64,000 nt of DNA from Acidocella facilis ATCC 35904 (GCF_000687875.1 NZ_JHYG01000008.1:102814-166813); one strand, 5' to 3'; positions 46,505 to 58,062 are shown, numbered from the stretch's first letter. Made by a program: numbers and translations. Notes: generated from the letters alone by a model not told the origin.

Positions 46505-47203
46505 TCAAGCCGCGGCGGGCATGGCGAGAGCCAGCCCTTCATAGGCATTGAGCATGCGCGTGAACCAGCCCGACAGAGCGGATTCGGCGCTGGTCACGTC
46601 ATGTCCGCCGCACACGCGCTGCCATTGCAGCGCGGCGAAGACGACATGGTCAGCATAGGCCGGGCCCTCACCGGCGAGATAAGGTTGCTGACCGAGCGTG
46701 GCCGCCAGCGGCCGCAGTGCCTGGCGCAGCGCGCTCAGATGCGCCTCACGTTCCGCCGCCAGATCCGCCAGGCTGCACCCGAAGAAAGCCTCGCGCGTGG
46801 TCTTGAAATAATCCTGGTCCCTGGGATGCAGCATGGCGTGGATCTCCGGCAGGATCAGCCGGGCGATCGCCGGATGCAGCACGGTCTCGGTCCAGTCATT
46901 GACGAAGCGGGTCAGGGCCTTGCCGGCCACGCCGTTGAAAAGCGAGGGACGATCCGGATAGGTCGCCTCCAGATATTCGGCGATCGCCCAGCTATCCACC
47001 ACGCAGCGCCCCGCATCGACGAGCACCGGCACCTTGCCCTGGCCGGAAAAAGCAATCTCCTGCTTCTCGGTGAAGCGCCAGGCGATGGTTTCGACAGGCA
47101 GGTTTTTATGCGCCAGGGCCAAGCGCACGCGCCAGCAATTCGGACTGAAGCGGATGCTCTCATCCTTGGCGGCGAGGTCGTAAAGCTTGATCGTGGTGGT
47201 CAT
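46505..47203 (-). CDS. Glutathione S-transferase family protein
   Basis: A 232-residue GST-fold protein. ATG 47203 is the only sensible start, since it shares a base with the previous stop (TAATG). The thioredoxin-like domain contains SPNCWRVRLALAHKNL and QGKVPVLVDAGRCVVDSWAI (SNAIL-type loop with VPVL). The C-terminal helical domain has a YLAGEGPAYADHVVFAALQW segment. Likely detoxifies electrophiles with glutathione. Confidence 0.88.
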   Translation of the reverse strand: MTTTIKLYDLAAKDESIRFSPNCWRVRLALAHKNLPVETIAWRFTEKQEIAFSGQGKVPVLVDAGRCVVDSWAIAEYLEATYPDRPSLFNGVAGKALTRFVNDWTETVLHPAIARLILPEIHAMLHPRDQDYFKTTREAFFGCSLADLAAEREAHLSALRQALRPLAATLGQQPYLAGEGPAYADHVVFAALQWQRVCGGHDVTSAESALSGWFTRMLNAYEGLALAMPAAA

Positions 47204-47913
47204 TATTTGCTCTCCGTGAGGTTGGTCGCGGTCTGGCCGAACAGGATGGCGCGCGCCTCCTCGCTCACCACCGGCGCGGTGTTGATCTTCTCCGCCAGCG
47301 CGTAGGCGCGCTGCACCGCCGGACGCTCGCCCACCAGCGCGAACCAGCGCGCCAGATGCGGGAAATCCTCTAGCGTCTGCTTCTGATTTTTGTGGAGCTT
47401 GATCCAGGGATGGCAGGCCATGTCGGCGATGGAGTAATCCCCGGCAATGTAATCGCGCCCGGCCAGGCGCTTGTTGAGCACGCCATAGAGACGGTTGGTC
47501 TCGTTCACATAGCGGTCGATGGCATATTGAATTTGCACCGGCGCGTATTGCACGAAATGGTGGTTCTGGCCGGCCATCGGCCCAAGCCCGCCCATCTGCC
47601 AATAGAGCCATTGCAGCACTTCGAAGCGCGGGCGGGGCGCGCGGGGTAGAAATTGTCCGGATTTATCGGCCAGATATTCCAAAATCGCGCCGGATTCGAA
47701 AATGCTGAGCGGCCCGGCGCCGTCCTCGGGCGTGTGGTCAACCATGGCGGGCATGCGGTTATTAGGCGAAATCGCCAGAAATTCAGGCGCGAATTGTTCA
47801 CCCTTGCTGATATTCACCGGCACGATCTTGTAAGGCAGGCCGGTCTCCTCGAGAAAGATTGTGACCTTATGGCCATTTGGCGTGGTCCAGTAATAAAGAT
47901 CGATCACTTGCAT
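47203..47913 (-). CDS. Glutathione S-transferase family protein (Ure2p/YfcG-like)
   Basis: A 236-residue GST. ATG 47913 is preceded by GGAGC and overlaps the TetR stop by one base. YYWTTPNGHKVTIFLEETGL, NNRMPAMVDHTPEDGAGPLS and ESGAILEYLADK are characteristic of the nu-class YfcG/Ure2-like group. These use glutathione disulfide or glutathione for disulfide-bond reductase activity. Second of five genes. Confidence 0.9.
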   Translation of the reverse strand: MQVIDLYYWTTPNGHKVTIFLEETGLPYKIVPVNISKGEQFAPEFLAISPNNRMPAMVDHTPEDGAGPLSIFESGAILEYLADKSGQFLPRAPRPRFEVLQWLYWQMGGLGPMAGQNHHFVQYAPVQIQYAIDRYVNETNRLYGVLNKRLAGRDYIAGDYSIADMACHPWIKLHKNQKQTLEDFPHLARWFALVGERPAVQRAYALAEKINTAPVVSEEARAILFGQTATNLTESK

Positions 47914-48515
47914 CAAGCTCCTGGTTTAAGGGTTAGTCCGAGCGGGGCCAGGTTGGCCTCAACCAGCCGGCGCAGGCGCACCGGGTCCGGGTCCAACCGG
48001 GCGAGAACACGCAACGCCAGCACGGCGCCAAACAGCCCTTCGGCCGCGCGGCTTGGCTCGGTGCCCGGCGGGAGCAGCCCGGCCAGAACGGCACGCTCAA
48101 TCTGGGCGCGCAGGAAGGCTTCCACCTCGCCGAGCCGTTCGCGAACCAAGCCGCGTGTGGCGGTGTCCGCCGCACCGTCCAGCGCGGTGTTGATGAGCAG
48201 ACAGCCTGACGGCGTTTCGGTCGAGCAAGAGAGGGCGATTAGCGCCGCGAACAACCCGGCGATGGCGTCACGAGGGTCGGGCGAGGCGGCCAAGCCCGGC
48301 AAGAGCTGACCGCTCAGCCCGGTATCGGCATAGCGGCGCAAGACTTCACGAAACAATCCAGACTTATCACCGAAGCGGTTATAAAGTGCCGCCGTGGATA
48401 ATTTGGTGGCGTTCGTCAGATCCCGCAGGGAGGTGGCGGCGTAGCCTTGACGCCAGAACACGTCACGGGCGCGGTCGAGCAGGGCGTCATCATCGAGTGT
48501 ACGGGGGCGTGCCAT
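47913..48515 (-). CDS. TetR/AcrR family transcriptional regulator
   Basis: A 200-residue TetR-type repressor. The HTH is VFWRQGYAATSLRDLTNA with LYNRFGDKSGLFREVL (about 15-55). The C-terminal domain is helical and ligand-binding. It begins MARPRTLDDDA. It is first of the five-gene operon; an inverted repeat lies on its own promoter and start codon. No Shine-Dalgarno is present, and -35/-10 spacing places transcription start at the ATG. Confidence 0.9.
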   Translation of the reverse strand: MARPRTLDDDALLDRARDVFWRQGYAATSLRDLTNATKLSTAALYNRFGDKSGLFREVLRRYADTGLSGQLLPGLAASPDPRDAIAGLFAALIALSCSTETPSGCLLINTALDGAADTATRGLVRERLGEVEAFLRAQIERAVLAGLLPPGTEPSRAAEGLFGAVLALRVLARLDPDPVRLRRLVEANLAPLGLTLKPGA

Positions 48516-48551
48516 CGATCAGATAATAATAGATCGATCGGTTTATAACAA
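48514..48551 (-). promoter_or_regulatory. TetR operon promoter with inverted-repeat operator, apparently leaderless
   Basis: On the minus strand -35 TTGTTA (48551-48546) and -10 TATTAT (48528-48523) are separated by 17 bp, and only seven bases precede ATG at 48515, so the mRNA would start at or next to the start codon. ATCGATC (48514-48520) and GATCGAT (48532-48538) form an inverted repeat around 11 bases that overlaps the -10 and start codon. TetR autorepression is probable. Confidence 0.7.
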
Positions 48552-48869
48552 GATCGCTGCCGTTTACAAAACAGCCCCCCAAGGCCATCCCACCACAGGA
48601 TCTTCACCAGATCGCCGCGTTTGCCGCGGAACACATAGAGCGTGCCGTTATGCGGATCGAGGCTCAGCATGGTCTGCACCTGCGCCGCTAGAGCCTCAAG
48701 CTTTTAGCTTGAGGCTCTAAGTTTTGTTTTAGCAAGCAATTTCATGTGTTTATCTTGACGCTGGCGCGTCAACCTAAACACACACTGCTTTATCGTATCG
48801 AAATCCTTACGCATGTCCGTCGTCCCGCAGGCAAGGTAGATGCGGGCATTCTCCTGGCAAGCCGATCAA
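48545..48869 (-). pseudogene. Remnant of IS66-family tnpB, interrupted by a family 1 repeat
   Basis: Two pieces of IS66 TnpB flank the repeat at 48689-48792. Upstream (minus strand) is TTG at 48869 giving I-G-L-P-G, a frameshift, then ARIYLACGTTDMRKDFD; downstream is AAQVQTMLSLDPHNGTLYVF then RGKRGDLVKILWWDG. Removing the repeat plus one TA joins D-T-I-A-A-Q-V-Q in frame. The C-terminus decays near 48550. The tnpA, tnpC and IS66 ends are absent. Confidence 0.82.
48689..48792. repeat. Family 1 TA-flanked repeat, copy C (inserted in IS66 tnpB)
   Basis: 104 bp, TA...TA. Hairpin 1 is TAGAGCCTCAAGC with GCTTGAGGCTCTA: relative to copy A, one base changes on each arm (A to C and T to G) so pairing is kept. 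Linker and hairpin 2 nearly match copies A and B. It sits between two halves of a tnpB frame, with TA on both sides, giving a clear insertion site. Confidence 0.88.
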
Positions 48870-49244
48870 CGTAATATTGAGGAACAGGTTTTTGAGTTTC
48901 TCATCAAACTCCTTTTTCAAGCTCTGCAACTTGGCCTCCAAAGCCTGCTTTTCTTGCTCAAATTCACGTCCCAACTCGAACGCGGCCGACACGAGGGCTT
49001 CTTCCCTCGCGCTCCTGCAGTTCAAGCTGTTCAGTGCATCTCTCATCTTGAGAGCGATTATGTGGAGGCAGGCCGCATAATCTAAGTAGATTTTTGCAGC
49101 CCGAATTTTCGCCAGTCTCGAATCGCTGGTCATCAACGACCCAACGACATGAGTACGACCCAAAACAGCGGCTGCCTCAAGCGGCAACCGGGCTCGGAAA
49201 TAATATCTTTGACGCCGTCTCTCGACGTACGAACACATCGCCAT
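48870..49244 (-). pseudogene. N-terminal fragment of tyrosine recombinase (DUF6538-type integrase)
   Basis: About 125 residues match the N-terminal arm-binding part of integrases that begin YVERRRQRYYFRARLP and continue GRTHVVGSLMTSDSRLAKIRAAKIY. A charged coiled-coil stretch (EFEQEKQALEAKLQSLKKEF) follows. The catalytic core with its R-H-R-Y residues is absent; the frame runs into IS66 tnpB sequence. It reads away from tRNA-Glu (49332), the usual position for an island integrase. Confidence 0.65.
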
Positions 49245-49302
49245 GAATGTCGTCCCGTGTGTCACAAGCATGTGTCACAAGTAGGGGAAGACACCCTTAA
49301 AT

Positions 49303-49327
49303 ATCTAATGATATCAATATATTAGAT
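49303..49327. repeat. AT-rich inverted repeat just downstream of tRNA-Glu
   Basis: ATCTAAT (49303-49309) and ATTAGAT (49321-49327) flank an 11-base spacer GATATCAATAT. It is five bases past the encoded CCA. It could end tRNA transcription or mark an old recombination site; neither can be shown. Confidence 0.45.
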
Positions 49328-49331
49328 GATA

Positions 49332-49407
49332 TGGCGTCCCCAAGGGGATTCGAACCCCTGTTACCGCCGTGAGAGGGCGGTGTCCTAGGCCTCTAGACGA
49401 TGGGGAC
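49332..49407 (-). tRNA. tRNA-Glu (CTC anticodon)
   Basis: A 76-nt cloverleaf on the minus strand. The acceptor stem is GTCCCCA paired with TGGGGAC, then discriminator G and encoded CCA. The anticodon stem CCGCC/GGCGG holds loop CTCTCAC with anticodon CTC. The T loop is GGTTCGAATCC. It decodes GAG. The adjacent integrase fragment suggests past use of its 3' end as an attachment site. Confidence 0.95.
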
Positions 49408-49446
49408 TAAAGGTGGAGCGCCTGATAAGGCCCTCTTCGTCCCGCG

Positions 49447-51216
49447 TCAAGCCGGCGCCGCGTCGGTGATGAAAAAACCTGCCGAGACCCTGCCCTGCCA
49501 GGATTCCGCCCGCAAATGTCCCGCCAGATGCAGCGGCGCGCCGCCGACGCGGCTCAGCGCCTCGGCCAGCGGGCCGTCCTTGGCGCGGAACAGCAGCGCC
49601 TTCATCCGCCCACCGCCCTCGCCTTCCAGCATCACCCGGATGGTGTTGCCGTCCTTGCCGATGCGGTCGGTCTTCACCACCCGCGCGCGCGGCAGCACGA
49701 AGAGCGGCTCCTCATTGCCGGTGCCAAACGGCCCGAGCCTCGCCACCATCTGCGCCAGCGCGGCATCGGCGCCGGCCAGCCCCAGCACGCCGTCCAGCAT
49801 CAGCTCGGCACTCGGCGGCAGCAGCGCGGCGGTGGCCAGACGGTCGTTCAGGAAGCCGTGGAAGGTGGAGAGCGCCGTCTCCGGGGCGGAGAAGCCCGCC
49901 GCCATGGCATGGCCGCCACCGGTGGCCAAAATCCCGCTCTGCCGCGCCGCGATCACCGCCGCCCCCAGATCGATCCCCGGCACTGACCGCCCGGAGCCCT
50001 TGGCGATGCCATCAGCAATCCCCGCCACCAAAGCCGGGCGATTAAACCGCTCCTTCACCCGCCCCGCGACGATGCCGACCACCCCCGGATGCCAGCCTTC
50101 CTGCGCCAACAGGATAATGCCGTGCCCGCCCGCCACCTGCGCCTCGGCGCGGGTCATGGCGTCGGTCGTCACGCCGGCTTCGACGGTCTGGCGCTGCTTG
50201 TTCACCGCGTCCAGCGCCTGGGCCAGTGCGGTGGCCAGCTCGGTATCCTCGGCCAGCAGCAGCCGCAGCCCCATATCCGCCTCGGCGATGCGCCCGGAGG
50301 CGTTGATGCGCGGCCCCAGCGCGAAGCCGCAATGCATCGCCGTCGGCGCCTCGTTCAGCTTGGCCACCTCCAGCAGCGCCGCCAGGCCGGGGCGGGCGCG
50401 CCTGGCCATCACCTTCAGCCCCTGCACCACAAAGGCGCGGTTGAGCCCGCTCAGCGGCATCACGTCGCAAATCGTGGCCAGCGCCACCAGGTCGAGCATC
50501 TCCCGCAGATCCGGCTCCGCCTTATCGGCGAAGAAGCCGCGCCGGCGCAGCGTGCGCAACAACGCCACGGCGGTGAGAAAGGCCACGGCGGCGGCACAGA
50601 TATGGCGCAGCTCCGAGGGGCAATCCAGCCGGTTCGGGTTCACCGTGGCGCAGACCGGCGGCGGCGGGCCCTCTGATTTATGATGGTCCAGCACGATGAT
50701 GTCGGCGGCATTATGCAGCGGCGCGAAGGCGGCATGCGCCGCGGTGCCGCAATCCACACACACGATCAGGCTCGCCCCGCGCTCCACCATCGCCCGCAGC
50801 GCATCGCTGTTCGGGCCATAGCCTTCGGTCAGCCGGTCCGGCACGTGATAGGTCACCGCGCAGCCGAGCTGGCGCAGCAGCGTCACCATCAAGGCCGCCG
50901 AGCAGGCGCCATCGACATCGTAATCGCCAAATACGCCGACCATCTCGCCCTTGAGCACCGCATCGGCCAGCCGCCCGGCGGCGACATCCATGTCGATCAG
51001 GCTGGACGGGTCCGGCAGCATCGCCCGCAGCGTCGGGTCCAGGAAGGTGGGGGCGTGGTCCACGGTGACACCGCGCGAGGCCAGCAACCGCCCCATCAGC
51101 TCAGGGATGCCCAGCTGCTGCGCCAGTCCCTCGCCCTGGCGCTCCGCCTGGCCTGGCCGCCAGATCCAGCTCTTGCCGCTCAGACTCTGGGTGATGCCGA
51201 AAACATGCGCGTCCAT
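49447..51216 (-). CDS. recJ: Single-stranded-DNA-specific exonuclease RecJ
   Basis: A 589-residue DHH-family exonuclease. Catalytic motifs include GDYDVDGACSAALMV (about residue 89), CVDCGTAAH and VLDHHKSEGPPP (DHH, about 178). HCGFALGPRINASGRI is near 295 and the DHHA1 GGHAMAAGFSA near 435. It degrades single-stranded DNA 5' to 3' in recombination and repair. It is a normal-length copy. Confidence 0.95.
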   Translation of the reverse strand: MDAHVFGITQSLSGKSWIWRPGQAERQGEGLAQQLGIPELMGRLLASRGVTVDHAPTFLDPTLRAMLPDPSSLIDMDVAAGRLADAVLKGEMVGVFGDYDVDGACSAALMVTLLRQLGCAVTYHVPDRLTEGYGPNSDALRAMVERGASLIVCVDCGTAAHAAFAPLHNAADIIVLDHHKSEGPPPPVCATVNPNRLDCPSELRHICAAAVAFLTAVALLRTLRRRGFFADKAEPDLREMLDLVALATICDVMPLSGLNRAFVVQGLKVMARRARPGLAALLEVAKLNEAPTAMHCGFALGPRINASGRIAEADMGLRLLLAEDTELATALAQALDAVNKQRQTVEAGVTTDAMTRAEAQVAGGHGIILLAQEGWHPGVVGIVAGRVKERFNRPALVAGIADGIAKGSGRSVPGIDLGAAVIAARQSGILATGGGHAMAAGFSAPETALSTFHGFLNDRLATAALLPPSAELMLDGVLGLAGADAALAQMVARLGPFGTGNEEPLFVLPRARVVKTDRIGKDGNTIRVMLEGEGGGRMKALLFRAKDGPLAEALSRVGGAPLHLAGHLRAESWQGRVSAGFFITDAAPA

Positions 51217-51255
51217 CCGCCGGTTCAGCCAGAATGCGCGAGTCGATGCAAGCGT

Positions 51256-52110
51256 TCAGCGGATCAGCTGGTAATGCACGGTGTAGCGCACCGTCACATG
51301 GTCATCCTTCGCGTCCGGCGGGAAAGGCGGCAGGGTATTGTCCCTGAACAGCTGCTCCCAGGCCTGGTCCAGGAAGGGCGAGCCGGCGGAATCCAGCAGC
51401 TTCAGCCCGGTCACATGGCCCTGGCGGTCGACGGTGAATTCCACCGTGGCGGTGCCTTCCTGATTCTGCTCGATCGCGGCTTGCGGATAATAAGCGTGCT
51501 CCTGCACCCATTTGGTCAGCGCCGCATCCCAGTCCGCCCCGGCATTGCCCTTCACCGAGAAATCCGAGGCGGTGGCCGCCTGCGCGTCGGAGGTCGGCAT
51601 GTTCAGTTTCAGACCGCGCGGCGCGGGTGGCGCGGCGGGGGCGGCCGGTGACGGATTGCCGTAGTTCATCCCGTCCAGCAGCACATATTTCTGCGCTGGC
51701 GCGGCGCGGTGCGGGCGCGCTGCATGGGCCGGACGCCGCGGCGGAGTTGGCAGGGGCGGCGGGTTGGGCAGCGCCGTCAGCGGCACATCCGGCACCTGCA
51801 CTTCCGTCGCGCCCGGATTGGGCGCGGGCTGGGCCGGGGCGGCGGGCGGCGGCGGGGGCGGTTTGGGCGCCTGCGCCGGCTGCGGCGGGCCGTGCAGCGG
51901 GCTCTGCGGCGCGGTGGTCTGCGGGCCGGTGCCCTCGCTGTCGAACACCACGGACAGGCCAGGCGGGCTTTGCGGCTCCGGCGGGGGGCGCACCCGCACC
52001 AGCAGGGCGGCGGCAATCACCAGCGCATGCAAAAGCAGCGCCGCCCCCCAGGCCCATGGGTTGCGGCGCCATTTGCGAACCGGCGTGGCGAGATGCGGTC
52101 TCGCCACCAT
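51256..52110 (-). CDS. TonB family energy-transducing protein
   Basis: A 284-residue protein, start at ATG 52110 (MVARPHLATPVRKWRR). A single N-terminal span (WGAALLLHALVIAAALLV) leads to a Pro-rich periplasmic linker (about 45-165) and a C-terminal TonB fold (AYYPQAAIEQNQEGTATVEF, VDRQGHVTGLKLLDSAGSPF). It couples the inner-membrane proton force to outer-membrane receptors. Linker is unusually proline- and alanine-rich, as in acidophilic Acetobacteraceae. No exbB/exbD is adjacent. Confidence 0.8.
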   Translation of the reverse strand: MVARPHLATPVRKWRRNPWAWGAALLLHALVIAAALLVRVRPPPEPQSPPGLSVVFDSEGTGPQTTAPQSPLHGPPQPAQAPKPPPPPPAAPAQPAPNPGATEVQVPDVPLTALPNPPPLPTPPRRPAHAARPHRAAPAQKYVLLDGMNYGNPSPAAPAAPPAPRGLKLNMPTSDAQAATASDFSVKGNAGADWDAALTKWVQEHAYYPQAAIEQNQEGTATVEFTVDRQGHVTGLKLLDSAGSPFLDQAWEQLFRDNTLPPFPPDAKDDHVTVRYTVHYQLIR

Positions 52111-52138
52111 TACATCGTCAGTCCCGACCCCGGCAGGC

Positions 52139-52669
52139 TCAGGGACGGTAATAATAATATCCCGGAGGGGGCGGAGGGGGCGCGGCATAATAGGCGGGCG
52201 GCGCTGCGTAATAGGCCGGTGCGGCAGCTTGCTGGATCGTCTCGCCATGTCCCACCATGCACTGCGCGTAGGCTACATTATACCGGTGCTGCAGCGAATC
52301 CGCCGTCGCCTGGGTATTATTACCCGCCACGGCGGCGCCGCCAAGCAGCCCCGCCCCGGCGCCGATGGCCGCCCCCGCGCCGACATTGCCGGAGAGCGAG
52401 CCCAGCACCGCGCCAGCGCCGGCGCCGATGGCGGTGCCAAGCGCCGCGGTGGCGACGGAATTATTCTGCGAATTCTGCGCGGTTGCCCCGGCATAGGGCA
52501 TCTGCGACTGCGCATAGGCCTGGCAGCTCGCCTGATCCGCCTGGAACTGCTCCCAGCTTTTGCCGGGGCCGGGCAGTGCCGTAATGGTAGGGCCGGTCGG
52601 CGTGGCCGCCGTGCAGGCCCCCAGAGCCAGCAGCGGCACCAAGGCCGCCACCGTGATTTTGTTCAACAT
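52139..52669 (-). CDS. Glycine-zipper lipoprotein
   Basis: A 176-residue outer-membrane-type lipoprotein. Signal ends in the lipobox ALGAC (Cys 19). The middle contains a Gly/Ala-rich glycine zipper (GTAIGAGAGAVLGSLSGNVG and following repeats, about 78-115), then QC and a Pro/Tyr-rich tail (YYAAPPAYYAAPPPPPPGYY). Function unknown. It ends 28 bp before the TonB start on the same strand. Confidence 0.85.
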   Translation of the reverse strand: MLNKITVAALVPLLALGACTAATPTGPTITALPGPGKSWEQFQADQASCQAYAQSQMPYAGATAQNSQNNSVATAALGTAIGAGAGAVLGSLSGNVGAGAAIGAGAGLLGGAAVAGNNTQATADSLQHRYNVAYAQCMVGHGETIQQAAAPAYYAAPPAYYAAPPPPPPGYYYYRP

Positions 52670-52802
52670 CCGAAACTCCCTAACAAGGCTTTCAAACCAC
52701 CCACTTATCTAATCCCTGGCCGGGCCTTCGCCAACGCGCCGGCCAAATGGATTACAATTCGTAGCGTGGCGAAATTGCCGGATTTATAGGGCAGAAATAG
52801 GA

Positions 52803-53951
52803 CTAATTGCCCTCCGCGACACCTTTTAAGAAATCCTTCACCTTCGCGAAGAAGCCCTCATGCTCCGGGCTGCCAGCCTGATGGCTGGCGGATTCCTGGT
52901 CGAACTGCTCCAGCAGCTCGCGCTGGCGCTTGGTCAGGCTCTGCGGGGTCTCCACCGCCACCTGGATATACATATCGCCACGCTGGGTCGAACGCAGCAC
53001 CGAAAACCCCTTGGCGCGCAAGCGGAACTGGTCGCCCGACTGGGTGCCGGCCGGGATCTTCACCCGCGCGGCGCTGCCATCGATCGCCGGTACCTCGATC
53101 TCCCCGCCCAGAGCCGCCTGGGCCATGCGCAGCGGCACCCGGCAGAAAATATTCGCCCCGTCGCGCTGGAAGATCGCATGCGGGCGGATCGCGACATGCA
53201 CATAGAGATCGCCCGGCTGCGCGCCGCGCGGTCCGGCCTCGCCCTCGCCGGCCAGGCGGATGCGGGTGCCATCCTCCACCCCGGCGGGGATCTGCACCGC
53301 GAGCGTGCGCTCACGCGGCACCGTACCCGCACCGGAACATACCCGGCATGGGTTGCGCACGGTATGGCCGCTGCCGCCGCAGGTCGGACAGGTGCGCTCG
53401 ACCACGAAGAAGCCCTGCTGGGCGCGCACCCGGCCAGCTCCGCCGCAGGTGGCGCAGCTATCGGCGCTGGCATTCTTGTCGGCGGAGCCGGAGCCGTTAC
53501 AGGCATCGCAGGCCATCCGGGTCGCCACGCGCACATTCGCCTTGGTGCCGGCGAAGGCTTCCGTGAGGTCGATGGTCACGGCGGCCTTGATGTCGGCGCC
53601 GGTCTGCGCGCGCTCAGCGCCGCGCCGGCCGCCACCGCCGAACATCTGTTCGAAAATATCGCCGAGCCCGCCCTCAAACCCACCGAAGCCGCCGCCAAAG
53701 CCGCCACCGCCGCCCATGCCGCCATTCTCGAAGGCGGAATGGCCGAACCGGTCATAGGCGGCGCGCTTCTGATCGTCCTTCAGAACGTCATAGGCTTCGT
53801 TCAACTCCTTGAATTTCGCCTCCGCCGCCGTGTCGCCCGGGTTGCGGTCCGGGTGATATTGCATGGCGAGCTTGCGGTAGGCCTTTTTCAGCTCATCGGC
53901 GCTGGCGCCACGCGCGACCCCCAGCGTGGCGTAGTAATCCTGTTTGGCCAT
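52803..53951 (-). CDS. dnaJ: Chaperone protein DnaJ
   Basis: A 382-residue type I Hsp40. The J domain (1-70) has YHPDRNPGD, followed by a Gly/Phe-rich linker (about 75-105), zinc-binding repeats [24 protein letters not shown] and CRVCSGAG (about 150-215), and the C-terminal substrate-binding domains. It stimulates DnaK ATPase. It is 186 bp downstream of dnaK, separated by a hairpin terminator and a family 1 repeat. Confidence 0.96.
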   Translation of the reverse strand: MAKQDYYATLGVARGASADELKKAYRKLAMQYHPDRNPGDTAAEAKFKELNEAYDVLKDDQKRAAYDRFGHSAFENGGMGGGGGFGGGFGGFEGGLGDIFEQMFGGGGRRGAERAQTGADIKAAVTIDLTEAFAGTKANVRVATRMACDACNGSGSADKNASADSCATCGGAGRVRAQQGFFVVERTCPTCGGSGHTVRNPCRVCSGAGTVPRERTLAVQIPAGVEDGTRIRLAGEGEAGPRGAQPGDLYVHVAIRPHAIFQRDGANIFCRVPLRMAQAALGGEIEVPAIDGSAARVKIPAGTQSGDQFRLRAKGFSVLRSTQRGDMYIQVAVETPQSLTKRQRELLEQFDQESASHQAGSPEHEGFFAKVKDFLKGVAEGN

Positions 53952-53975
53952 GGCGGCGCTTTATTCCCTAGCGGC

Positions 53976-54079
53976 TAGAGCATCAAGCTTTTAGCTTGAC
54001 GCTCTAAGTTTTGTTTTAGCTAGCAATTTCATGTGTTTATCTTGACGCTGACGCGTCAACCTAAACATATATTGCTCTA
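53976..54079. repeat. Family 1 TA-flanked repeat, copy B (between dnaK and dnaJ)
   Basis: 104 bp, TA...TA, very close to copies A and C: TAGAGCATCAAGC, TTTTA, GCTTGACGCTCTA; linker GTTTTGTTTTAGC; CAATTTCATGTG, GACGCTGACGCGTC and TTGCTC. It lies on the downstream side of the dnaK terminator, 25 bp before the dnaJ start codon. Confidence 0.87.
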
Positions 54080-54087
54080 GAAACGGA

Positions 54088-54115
54088 AAATCCCGGGGCC
54101 CTCGCCCCGGGATTT
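54088..54115 (-). terminator. Hairpin terminator after dnaK
   Basis: AAATCCCGGGGC (54088-54099) and GCCCCGGGATTT (54104-54115) form a 12-bp perfect stem with a 4-base loop. On the minus strand it is followed by TTCCG and lies 23 bp after the dnaK stop, giving a strong terminator or a processing/attenuation site before dnaJ. Confidence 0.82.
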
Positions 54116-54137
54116 CTTGGTCAGCTCAAACCCGGTT

Positions 54138-56048
<1,911 letters not shown>

Positions 56049-56130
56049 ATATATGCTCCTTTGCAGCGGGTGGCGCCGGCCCGAAGCACCGGAGTCACCC
56101 CTTTGAGATGAGTTCTATCTATTCATTGAA

Positions 56131-56170
56131 ACGCCCGGGCACAAGAGCTTTGCGCTCATGTCCCGGGCGT
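56131..56170. terminator. GC-rich inverted repeat between leuA and dnaK
   Basis: ACGCCCGGG (56131-56139) and CCCGGGCGT (56162-56170) flank a 22-base loop. For the minus-strand leuA transcript it is followed by only a short T run (TTTC), so it may be a weak leuA terminator. It ends about 80 bp before dnaK and may also lie in the dnaK promoter region. Confidence 0.5.
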
Positions 56171-56244
56171 GAAAAACGCGCCGAAAAATTAACTTTTGCC
56201 GGGGAAAACGGTGTTATACTGCCCGATTCTCCCGGTTTTGGGCG

Positions 56245-57819
<1,575 letters not shown>

Positions 57820-57864
57820 AACTCTGCTCCGAATTTATCTGCCGTGGGCGGTGTTTCTGGCATT

Positions 57865-57923
57865 CCCCTGAGCGGCGGGCGCGGTCATCGGACACGCGCG
57901 AAAAATCACTTATCGCTCAGGGG
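57865..57923 (-). promoter_or_regulatory. leuA leader attenuator with mutually exclusive stems
   Basis: On the minus strand CCCCTGAGCG (57923-57914), at the leader stop, pairs perfectly with CGCTCAGGGG (57874-57865). An alternative stem CTTATC (57931-57926) with GATAAG (57914-57909) uses the leader's Leu-Ile codons and overlaps the first arm by one base, enclosing most of it. Both stems cannot form at once, as in attenuators. A U-tract terminator is not obvious, so control may be translational or Rho-dependent. Confidence 0.65.
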
Positions 57924-57970
57924 CGGATAAGTCGAAGGAGCAGCCCAGCGAGGGTGGGGGCAGAAGCCAT
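57917..57970 (-). CDS. leuA leader peptide (17 aa, Leu-rich)
   Basis: Coding frame MASAPTLAGLLLRLIRP on the minus strand, preceded by GGAGG very close to ATG (2-3 bases). Five of 17 residues are leucine (CTC, CTG, CTC, CTT, CTT), plus Ile. The stop overlaps one arm of an attenuator stem. It lies 98 bp before leuA. A -10-like CATAAT (58022-58017 on the minus strand) precedes it by about 45 bp. Confidence 0.78.
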   Translation of the reverse strand: MASAPTLAGLLLRLIRP

Positions 57971-58062
57971 GCCCTCCGCTTAGACAAATTCCGGGGCCAA
58001 GGCAAGCAACGTTTCTATTATGGCCACTTGGCAACAACCCTGCCCCAATCCAGTATCGCCGC

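Noticed and set aside
48500..49331. Direct repeat of tRNA-Glu 3' end as att site
   Set aside because: I could not find a second copy of the tRNA 3' segment in the window by eye.
56049..56244. Search for CIRCE or sigma-32 promoter upstream of dnaK
   Set aside because: No CIRCE inverted repeat (TTAGCACTC type) and no convincing CTTG/-10 pair found; I do not call one.
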